59,633 nucleotides of DNA. Source: Victivallales bacterium (GTDB lineage: Bacteria; Verrucomicrobiota; Lentisphaeria; Victivallales; SZUA-371). Below the pieces are notes generated by a model. It did no database searches. It saw only the letters and a list, made by a program, of their open reading frames with translations, and had not been told where the DNA came from. The position numbers were made by a program, and so were the translations under genes. Below are positions 52,000 to 59,633 of the stretch, piece after piece; the first letter of the stretch is position 1, and every line of letters starts with the position of its first letter. The stretch is from NCBI GenBank assembly GCA_016936495.1, contig JAFGXT010000173.1:1-59633 (forward strand), in the 5' to 3' direction.

Positions 52000-54627
52000 A
52001 TGAGTGATATTACCGCCAGAGATATTCCCGTAAATATTGAAGATATTATGCATACTGCCTACTTGCAGTATTCATTGAGTGTTAATGTCGGACGTGCCAT
52101 TCCTGACGTCCGCGACGGACTTAAGCCGGTGAACCGCCGTATTCTTTTTGCTATGCGCCAGTTGGGTTTGTCCAAGTCGCATTCATATACCAAGAGCGCG
52201 AAAGTGGTCGGGGAAGTGATAGGTAAATATCACCCGCATGGCGATTCGTCGGTCTACGACGCGATGGTGCGTCTGGCTCAGGATTTCGCGATGCGTATGC
52301 CGCTTGTCGATGGTCAGGGTAACTTTGGTAGCATTGACGGCGACCCCGCTGCGGCTTACCGTTATACCGAGTGCCGTATGGAGCGCCTCGCTGAAGAGCT
52401 GCTGTCGGATATTGATAAAGATACCGTTAATATGATGCTTACTTTTGACGAGTCTTCACAGGAACCGGAAGTTCTTCCGGCGCGTTTTCCGCATCTGCTG
52501 ATTAACGGCACTACCGGTATCGGGGTGGGTATGGCTACGAATATTCCACCGCATAACCTGCGTGAAGTCATCAACGCCACCATTCAGCTGTTGGAACACC
52601 CGACCTCTACAGTATCCGACTTGATGGAACATGTTCACGGGCCTGACTTTCCGACCGCGGGATTTATCTGCGGCAGAAGAAATATCAGGAAATTTTATGA
52701 GACCGGACGCGGCTCTATTAAAATGCGCGCCCGTGCCGAAGTCATAGAGCAGAACGGCAAAGAACAGATTATCGTTACAGAAATACCCTATGCGGTAAAT
52801 AAAGAGAACCTGGTCAAGAAAATCGCGGATCTGGTTAATGAAAAACGTATTACCGGAATCGCCGGACTGCGTGATGAGTCCAGTCGCCGCGTCGGAATCA
52901 GGATCGTTATTGATATTAAGCGTAACGCCATGGGCAGTGTCGTTCTGAATCAGCTTTATGCTCATACTCCGCTGGAATCCACCTTTGGTTCGACTATGCT
53001 GGTGGTAGATCACAACCGTCCAAAGGTGATGAATCTGCCTCAGGTGTTGCAGGCTTACATTGACCATCGTTTGGAGGTGGTTACCCGTAGAGCACGATTT
53101 GAGCTTAATAAGGCCGAAGCCAGAGCGCATATCCTTGAAGGTTTGCTTATCGCGCTGGATAATATGGATGAAGTGGTCAAAATCATCCGCAGTTCTCAGA
53201 CTCGTCAGGAAGCAGCTGAGGTGCTCTCCGAAAGATTTAAACTCAGTAAACTTCAGACCAATGCCATCTTGGACATGCGCCTGCATCAGCTTACCGGACT
53301 TGCCGCCGAGGATATTCACCGTGAATATGAGGAATTACAGCGGCAGATCGCTTACTTGAAAGAATTGCTCGCCAGCCGTCAGATGCGGATCGGCGTAATC
53401 AAAGATGAACTCATTGAGGTCAGAGACAAATACGGCGACGAGCGTCGCAGTGAGATAATTCATGACGAAGGTGATCTTAAGGTGGCTGACCTTATCGCCC
53501 GTCATTCATGCGTCATTACTGTTACTGATACCGGGTATATAAAACGTGTTCCGGCCGATACTTACCGTACTCAGCATCGTGGCGGCAAAGGCATTATGGG
53601 TATGGAAACCAAGGATGAGGACTTTGTTGAGCACCTCTTCAATGCTGATAGTCATGACTTGATATTCTTCTTTACCGATCGTGGCTTTATGCATTGGCTG
53701 AATGTGTTTGAGATTCCTGAGGGCACACGTACTTCCAAGGGCAAAGCCATCGTTAATATGATCAAGATAGAACCTGGTGAGAAGATCAAGACTTTACTTA
53801 CAGTCAAACACGCTGATCTGGAAAGTGATGACCAGTATATTGTAATGGCTTCCCGTACCGGGTATATCAAGAAAACCAGTTTGTCCGCGTTCAAGAACCT
53901 GCGCCGTGCCGGTATAAGAGCTTTGACTATTGCCGACGATGATGACTTGATCGATGCCGCTATCAGCCGTGAAGGCGAAGAGATTATTCTCTCCACCAGA
54001 CGGGGAATGGCGTGTCGTTTTGACGAGGGTGATATTCGCCCGATGGGCAGAACCGCCCGTGGCGTAACCGGTATCCGTTTTAAATATGAAGATGATTGCG
54101 TGGTCAGCATGGTCATTATTCGTGAACATGTTGTGGATGTTGATGAAGATATTGCCGACAGCGAAGAAGCCGCCGCAGTCGTCGGAGGCCCGGAGATGCT
54201 GGTGGTTACCAGCGGAGGCATGGGTAAGCGTTCTCTGGTGGGAACTTACCGCAAGACCCGTCGCGGCGCCAAAGGCGTTACCAGTATCCGTTTGAATGAG
54301 GGCGAGGATGTGGTGTCGGCGATTCAGGTGGTACAGGGTAATGAGCTGCTGGTTACTACCGAGAACGGTATCATGGTAAGAATTCCGGTTGATGAAATAA
54401 GAACTATCGGTCGTGCTTCGCGTGGTGTAAGGATCATGAACTTCAAGGGTGAAGACCGGATTACCGGTGTAGCTAAAGTTGTTGAAGTCGAAGGCGGAAA
54501 GAAAGTCGATGCGACTGCGCCGGATGAGGCTGAAAACAATGAAGTTCAGGAGCCTGTGGCTCCTGCCATAGAGGATGCTTCCGCCGGGACTTCTGTTGCC
54601 GAAGATGACGTGCAGACTGAAGAGTAA
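52000..54627 (+). CDS. gyrA: DNA gyrase subunit A
   Basis: YLQYSLSVNVGRAIPDVRDGLKPVNRRILFAM...GKYHPHGDSSVYDAMVRLAQDFAMR...; GyrA box HRGGKGIMGM; start at 52000 after AGGGAG. Confidence 0.97.
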   Translation: MSDITARDIPVNIEDIMHTAYLQYSLSVNVGRAIPDVRDGLKPVNRRILFAMRQLGLSKSHSYTKSAKVVGEVIGKYHPHGDSSVYDAMVRLAQDFAMRMPLVDGQGNFGSIDGDPAAAYRYTECRMERLAEELLSDIDKDTVNMMLTFDESSQEPEVLPARFPHLLINGTTGIGVGMATNIPPHNLREVINATIQLLEHPTSTVSDLMEHVHGPDFPTAGFICGRRNIRKFYETGRGSIKMRARAEVIEQNGKEQIIVTEIPYAVNKENLVKKIADLVNEKRITGIAGLRDESSRRVGIRIVIDIKRNAMGSVVLNQLYAHTPLESTFGSTMLVVDHNRPKVMNLPQVLQAYIDHRLEVVTRRARFELNKAEARAHILEGLLIALDNMDEVVKIIRSSQTRQEAAEVLSERFKLSKLQTNAILDMRLHQLTGLAAEDIHREYEELQRQIAYLKELLASRQMRIGVIKDELIEVRDKYGDERRSEIIHDEGDLKVADLIARHSCVITVTDTGYIKRVPADTYRTQHRGGKGIMGMETKDEDFVEHLFNADSHDLIFFFTDRGFMHWLNVFEIPEGTRTSKGKAIVNMIKIEPGEKIKTLLTVKHADLESDDQYIVMASRTGYIKKTSLSAFKNLRRAGIRALTIADDDDLIDAAISREGEEIILSTRRGMACRFDEGDIRPMGRTARGVTGIRFKYEDDCVVSMVIIREHVVDVDEDIADSEEAAAVVGGPEMLVVTSGGMGKRSLVGTYRKTRRGAKGVTSIRLNEGEDVVSAIQVVQGNELLVTTENGIMVRIPVDEIRTIGRASRGVRIMNFKGEDRITGVAKVVEVEGGKKVDATAPDEAENNEVQEPVAPAIEDASAGTSVAEDDVQTEE

Positions 54628-54658
54628 TAATAACTTGTAAAAGATAAAAGGCTCCGTT

Positions 54659-55516
54659 ATGAGCGGAATTATCAAGTTTCTTGATCGTTCTCTGGACTTG
54701 TCCGGGCGTACCGGGATCATGGGCATACTTAACGTAACCCCTGATTCTTTCAGCGATGGCGGCAATTATTTTAATGCCTCCCCCGCTGTTGAGCGTGCTC
54801 TTGAAATGCTTGAAGATGGAGCTGATATTATTGACGTCGGCGGAGAATCCACCCGACCGGGAGCTGATGAGATTCCGGTGCTTGAGGAAATTCGCAGGGT
54901 TGTGCCGGTTATTGAGGGAATCCGTATTGGAGCTCCCGGGGCGGTTATCAGTGTTGATACCCGTAAAAGTGAGGTGGCGCGTGCGGCATTGGACGCCGGA
55001 GCTGATATTATCAACGATGTCAGCGGTTTGAGTTTTTGTGCCGATATGGCGGAGGTTGCGGCTAAGTCCGGAGCCGGATTGATTATCATGCACATGCGGG
55101 GAACGCCGCAGACTATGCAGTTGGATGAGTTTCTGAAATATGATGATGTAGTGGAGGATGTCTCCAGCGCGTTGCAGGAGGCTTCACGACGAGCGGAGAA
55201 AGCCGGAGTTGCCGCCGATAAGATAATCTGGGATCCCGGTATAGGGTTTTCTAAAGATCTGGAACAGAATTTATCTTTGTTGGGCAATATTGACAAGTTG
55301 CGAAAATATGGCTATGCTGTACTTGGCGGAACTTCCCGTAAGGCATTTATCGGAAAGTTGCTTGAGGAGGCGGAACCGCAGCACCGCGTATGGGGTACTG
55401 CCGGGTCTGTCGCATGGATGGCAACTTTGAACGTGGAATTGATCCGAGTCCATGATGTGAAAGAAATGAAACAGTTGCTCTGCGTCTTTGACGCATGTCG
55501 TAAATCAAGGAGGTGA
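54659..55516 (+). CDS. folP: dihydropteroate synthase
   Basis: GIMGILNVTPDSFSDGGNYF...DIIDVGGESTRPGADEIPVLEEIRRVVPVI...IISVDTRKSEVARAALDAGADIINDVSGL-type motifs. Confidence 0.96.
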   Translation: MSGIIKFLDRSLDLSGRTGIMGILNVTPDSFSDGGNYFNASPAVERALEMLEDGADIIDVGGESTRPGADEIPVLEEIRRVVPVIEGIRIGAPGAVISVDTRKSEVARAALDAGADIINDVSGLSFCADMAEVAAKSGAGLIIMHMRGTPQTMQLDEFLKYDDVVEDVSSALQEASRRAEKAGVAADKIIWDPGIGFSKDLEQNLSLLGNIDKLRKYGYAVLGGTSRKAFIGKLLEEAEPQHRVWGTAGSVAWMATLNVELIRVHDVKEMKQLLCVFDACRKSRR

Positions 55517-55523
55517 GGAGCTT

Positions 55524-56348
55524 ATGATAAATGAGATCTACGGGTTCTATGTCAAGCCGCTGCTTGAGATAGGTGTCCTGACTATGCTGATATACGGGTT
55601 GCTTTATTATATCCGCGGTACCCGCGGTACCTATATCCTTGCCGGAATGGTGATAATCCTTATTGGTCTGACCGTGCTTTCCGAATGGTGGAACTTTGAA
55701 GTTATAAGCTGGCTGCTTGCTAATTTGTGGGCGATTCTGGCTACCGCTATAATCGTGATGTTTCAGCCTGAACTGCGCCGCGCTTTCGCTCAGTTGGGCA
55801 GTACTTCTTTTATTTCTCAGAAGCGGTCAAGACGCCGCGAGGCGATAGGTGAGGTGGTTACCGCCGCGGTTAATATGTCCAAACGCCATATCGGCGCGAT
55901 TATGATCTTTGAGCGTCAGATCGGCATGGGCTCTATTGCGGATGACGCCATTAAGCTGGACGTTAAACTTAACTCCTATCTGATTGAGTCGATTTTTTTC
56001 CCGAACTCCCCGCTGCATGATGGAGCGGTCATTATTCATGACGATAAAATAATCGCCGCGCATTGTATTCTGCCTCTTTCCCAGAATGAGGATTTCATGC
56101 CGTCGGTCGGAACCCGCCACCGTGCAGCTCTCGGTATCACCGAGGAGACTGATGCCGTTGCTCTGGTTATTTCCGAGGAAACCGGTATCATCAGCATTGC
56201 CTGTCGCGGACGCATGAAGCGCAATATCCCGCCGGATAGACTGGGACGTTTTCTGAGCGGTTTGTTGATGATAAAGGAAGGTGGGGTCAGCAATATATTT
56301 GATACGGTAACAGATAATGACGAACTCAGCGTCTTTACAAAGGATTGA
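55524..56348 (+). CDS. cdaA: diadenylate cyclase (c-di-AMP synthase)
   Basis: three TM segments then NSPLHDGAVIIHDDKIIAAHCILPLSQN and VGTRHRAALGITEETDAVALVISEETGIIS. Confidence 0.95.
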   Translation: MINEIYGFYVKPLLEIGVLTMLIYGLLYYIRGTRGTYILAGMVIILIGLTVLSEWWNFEVISWLLANLWAILATAIIVMFQPELRRAFAQLGSTSFISQKRSRRREAIGEVVTAAVNMSKRHIGAIMIFERQIGMGSIADDAIKLDVKLNSYLIESIFFPNSPLHDGAVIIHDDKIIAAHCILPLSQNEDFMPSVGTRHRAALGITEETDAVALVISEETGIISIACRGRMKRNIPPDRLGRFLSGLLMIKEGGVSNIFDTVTDNDELSVFTKD

Positions 56349-56351
56349 TGT

Positions 56352-57350
56352 ATGAGCGGCAAAGACAATATTGATAAAGAAGAACGTAAAATCTTCATAG
56401 ATTGGGTGCCGGGTATTATCAGAAATGATTTTGTCCGTAAATTTATATCGCTGTTTTTTGCCTGCCTGGTATATTTTACGGTTTCATTTAAGGTGGGAGA
56501 TGTGCTTAATGTACAGAATGTGCCTGTCAGTGTGGTTGTGCCTCCCGGGCTGGTAGACAGGGATACGGAAGTGAAAAGAGTACGTGTTACTCTGCGCGGC
56601 AGTAAACGTGCGTTAAGCAGTATTACCGCCTCTGACGTGCGTATAAGGCTTGATGTTCAGCAGGAACGTTTTACCCCCTCAATGCCTTATAATATAAAGA
56701 TAAATGTCGGGGATATACGTACTCCGGTGGGAACCCGTGCGGTAAGTGTTACTCCCGAATATCTTACTTTGAACATCGAAGAACAGGATACCCGGGAGAT
56801 ACCGGTGCAGGCGCGTTTTGATTCAATGAAAAAGCTGCCTGTTGACCTTAAGGTTGGCAAGGTCAAACTCAGCCCGCCAATGGTCGCCATTACCGGCCCC
56901 AAGAGTATGCTTGAAAATATAGAATCCGTTCCGACTGTGCCGATTCCACTCGATGGATCCACTATTGAGAGTTTTGAATATAACGTGAAACTTGCTTCTT
57001 TGCCGGGAGCCCGAACTGTTCCTGGAGAGGTTAAAGCGGAAGTCGAGATAGTCAGAGAGTTTATTAACCGTACTTTTAAATCAGTGCCTATACGTATGAT
57101 GGGCAGTACAAATATTCAAGGATTGAAAGTGGAATTGCTCACCAGTCCGCATGCTGAAGTGATTTTATCTGGAGCGCGAAGTGAACTTTTGGCTTTTAAA
57201 CCGGACAATATCAGACCTTATGTGGATATTTCCGGCTTTGACAAGCCAGGTACCTATATGGTTGATCTTAACTGCTGGGTGGATGATCAGAGTATGAAAA
57301 TTGTCAATGTATACCCGGCGCAGGTACAGATAAAGATTACGGCTCCATGA
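56352..57350 (+). CDS. YbbR/CdaR-like regulator of diadenylate cyclase
   Basis: N-terminal TM plus tandem YbbR repeats (VPVSVVVPPGL..., IPVQARFDSMKKLPVDLKVGKVKLSPPMVAITGPKSMLENI); directly follows cdaA. Confidence 0.85.
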   Translation: MSGKDNIDKEERKIFIDWVPGIIRNDFVRKFISLFFACLVYFTVSFKVGDVLNVQNVPVSVVVPPGLVDRDTEVKRVRVTLRGSKRALSSITASDVRIRLDVQQERFTPSMPYNIKINVGDIRTPVGTRAVSVTPEYLTLNIEEQDTREIPVQARFDSMKKLPVDLKVGKVKLSPPMVAITGPKSMLENIESVPTVPIPLDGSTIESFEYNVKLASLPGARTVPGEVKAEVEIVREFINRTFKSVPIRMMGSTNIQGLKVELLTSPHAEVILSGARSELLAFKPDNIRPYVDISGFDKPGTYMVDLNCWVDDQSMKIVNVYPAQVQIKITAP

Positions 57351-57485
57351 GTTTTAAGGTGCTTATCGGCTAACCGGCTCCGTCAGCCATTGTTCTCTGT
57401 CGCGCTTTTCGGTACTGAAATTAACGTCGATTTTCTTGATGGTGAGTATAGATGTTCGATGTTGGATTTCCAAGCTGTTAAGAAA

Positions 57486-59405
57486 TTAAAAGGTAAATGG
57501 CATTTTCGCCATGACCCATTCGTGTACGTCTGCGTAACGATAACGTTCCAGAATTCCAAAGCCTTGTAGCTGTTTTGCTTTCATCAAAGTAAAGCAAGGA
57601 AGATTGACGCCGCATAAGAAACGGGTCAATAATTCTGAAGATGGCGTCTGATTAAGTTTTTCGATAAATTTACGAGTCAGTTCATGAAAATCAAAAGTGC
57701 TCAAAGGAGGCAGTTCGACGCTATGTCTGATTGATACGCCGCCAGATTGACATACGGAACAATGACCACAGTTTTTTTGTGTAAGTTGTTCGCCAAAATA
57801 TGCGGCAAGGGCATAAGAGAGACATTTTCCGCTGCTGAAAAAATTCAACATCTGTTCAATGCGTCCCAACTCTATGTGTTCTTTGCGATGAAACAAGTCA
57901 TAGAGCTCTCCCGCAATAAAATCCAAATCGAAAGTACGATCTTTTACTTCAAATACTTCGGTTATATCTTTAGCCGCCAGCTCAATATATCCCTGTTCAT
58001 TAAAGTATTCCAAGGCAGTGATTACGCGGTCGCGTCCGGCTTTGTTATTGGCTTGAGTAAAGTTTACGGTTGTCCATACGCGTTTTTTATCCACCCCGGA
58101 AAACAAAGTTTCCAGAAATTGTCTGCGTTCTCCAGTGAATTTACCCATTATTTCATCATCGCTTATGACATTACGGTAACGGTAGTCGGCGAAATAGGAA
58201 TAAAGTGGTTTGACTATATCTTTCATCTCCAGATATACCAGTAGAGTTTTCAGGGCGAGCAGACGTATATTGCTGAGTGTGGACAATTGGTTGAGTTTAA
58301 ACTCCCAGTTGCCGCCGTCCCGCGGTATCTGCTCCAGTATCCTGCTGATATTTTCCTGTTCCGGTGTATCGCCGTAAATGAAATTTTCAAGAATGTTTAC
58401 ATTATCGAGATTTGCCAGTACCGTACATTCTGAGACTTGACCATCGCGTCCGGCTCTACCGATTTCCTGACTGTAGTTTTCTATGGACTTGGGCAGATTA
58501 TAATGGATAACGCGCCTGACGTCCCGCTTGTCTATGCCCATGCCGAAAGCGATGGTGGCGACAATGCAGGCGGTATTTCCGGACATAAAAGAATTCTGTA
58601 TATTTTCCCGCTCATCATTGTTCATCCCCGCGTGATATGCCTTTGCGTTGATACCGCGTTCAGAGAGATATTGTGCGACTTCTTCGGCGGTCTTTTGCAA
58701 AGTAGTATATACAATAGTCGGCAATTGCGGCGTATCTTTGAGTATATTATATAGTGTTGCGGGTTTATCCGCTTCATCCACTGGTTTTATGTCAAGATGA
58801 AGATTTGACCGATAGAAACCTGTTACCACTACCGCGTCGCGTCTGATTGAGAACTTCCGGCACATATCATCTATCACCGCCGGAGTAGCGGTGGCAGTTA
58901 ATAGCAGTACCTGAGGTATGTTGAAATCGCGTTGATATGCGGGTAGTTTAAGGTAATCCGGACGAAAATTATGTCCCCATTCAGAAATACAGTGAGCTTC
59001 ATCTATGACCAGCAACGATATAGGAATATTACTCAAAAAATTCCTGAAACGTTCGTTTTTAAGTCTTTCCACCGATATGAGCAGGATTTTACAGTGTCCG
59101 TTTCTAACGTCCCGCATTACTTCCTGTTCCTTATTACGATCCAGCGAAGAGTCGATGCGTGCGGCAGGAATGCCATTTTTACACATAAATTCGAGTTGAT
59201 CCTGCATCAGCGCAAGCAATGGAGAGACCACCAGAGTAAGGCATGGCAGATGCAGTGCGGATATCTGATAACACAACGATTTGCCGGAACCGGTGGGAAA
59301 TATAGCCGCAGCCGATTGTCCTTTTATTATGTGTTCTATGACTTCTGCCTGACCAGCCTTGAAAGAATTAAAACCGAAATATTCTTTTAATGTATTGTAT
59401 ATCAT
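57486..59405 (-). CDS. recQ: RecQ family ATP-dependent DNA helicase
   Basis: YFGFNSFKAGQAEVIEHIIKGQSAAAIFPTGSGKSLCYQI...VIDEAHCISEWGHNFRPDYLKL...FGMGIDKRDVRRVIHYNLPKSIENYSQEIGRAGRDG; Zn-binding CGHCSVC. Confidence 0.94.
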   Translation of the reverse strand: MIYNTLKEYFGFNSFKAGQAEVIEHIIKGQSAAAIFPTGSGKSLCYQISALHLPCLTLVVSPLLALMQDQLEFMCKNGIPAARIDSSLDRNKEQEVMRDVRNGHCKILLISVERLKNERFRNFLSNIPISLLVIDEAHCISEWGHNFRPDYLKLPAYQRDFNIPQVLLLTATATPAVIDDMCRKFSIRRDAVVVTGFYRSNLHLDIKPVDEADKPATLYNILKDTPQLPTIVYTTLQKTAEEVAQYLSERGINAKAYHAGMNNDERENIQNSFMSGNTACIVATIAFGMGIDKRDVRRVIHYNLPKSIENYSQEIGRAGRDGQVSECTVLANLDNVNILENFIYGDTPEQENISRILEQIPRDGGNWEFKLNQLSTLSNIRLLALKTLLVYLEMKDIVKPLYSYFADYRYRNVISDDEIMGKFTGERRQFLETLFSGVDKKRVWTTVNFTQANNKAGRDRVITALEYFNEQGYIELAAKDITEVFEVKDRTFDLDFIAGELYDLFHRKEHIELGRIEQMLNFFSSGKCLSYALAAYFGEQLTQKNCGHCSVCQSGGVSIRHSVELPPLSTFDFHELTRKFIEKLNQTPSSELLTRFLCGVNLPCFTLMKAKQLQGFGILERYRYADVHEWVMAKMPFTF

Positions 59406-59497
59406 TGTTGGGTTCCGCAATTATTTGTTCTTCAACCTAACCCTCATTTCTGAAAGCGCAAGTTTTTTCAGCTCAAAATAAAAAAAATTAGATTTTT

Positions 59498-59631
59498 TTG
59501 TGATTTTGCTATAAATTGTTAAAATACCCCGTCGATAAATATTCACGTAACGATCAGGAAGATCGAAACGCGATCCGATGACAAGAAGGATTTTGTTGCG
59601 GATCAAATAAAATCTCTGACAAGGACGTCAG
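59498..59631 (+). promoter_or_regulatory. promoter and structured 5' leader (or small RNA) running off the window edge
   Basis: TTGTGA-16-TAAAAT (59498-59525), then hairpins CGATC-aggaa-GATCG (59551-59565), GATCCG...CGGATC (59572-59604), CTGAC-aaggac-GTCAG (59616-59631). Confidence 0.4.
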
Positions 59632-59633
59632 AA

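Noticed and set aside
52456-53319. 287-aa minus-strand ORF
   Set aside because: Entirely antisense to gyrA coding sequence.
53794-54765. 323-aa minus-strand ORF
   Set aside because: Antisense to gyrA; sequence looks like frame-shadow, no recognisable motif.
1-59633. tRNA, rRNA, prophage, transposase or classical defence system
   Set aside because: Scanned intergenic regions and ORFs; nothing matched. The only toxin-antitoxin module is vapBC.

Overview
The window looks like chromosomal DNA from a Lentisphaerota/PVC-like bacterium. That taxonomic guess rests on orphan pseudopilins with the H-G...F-DG C-terminus, DUF1559/Victivallis style, and it is inference. I see no rRNA, tRNA, CRISPR array, prophage or transposase. 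Housekeeping content: 3' end of cysS, ackA-pta, class II fructose-bisphosphate aldolase, threonine synthase, TypA/BipA, an ABC-F ATPase, gyrA, folP, the c-di-AMP cyclase cdaA with cdaR/YbbR, and a RecQ helicase. Accessory content: an AraC-controlled amino-sugar locus (NagB-like, PIG-L, PfkB, mannitol-1-P dehydrogenase-like), an RND efflux operon with a MarR regulator, an HTH-EIIA fusion next to a CBS-domain antiporter, several two-component hybrids, a receiver-Ser/Thr kinase-TM-zinc ribbon fusion, a vapBC module, and two independent loci with the order regulator, orphan pseudopilin, clan-A-like glycoside hydrolase(s). Both of these loci have a near-consensus promoter with an inverted-repeat operator read directly from the sequence. 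I rank highest the recurring regulator-pseudopilin-glycosidase cassette, a ~180 bp multi-hairpin intergenic element at 7043-7224, and a 40-aa cysteine-rich small protein missed by the ORF track (49605-49727, minus) under a 12-bp-arm palindrome.
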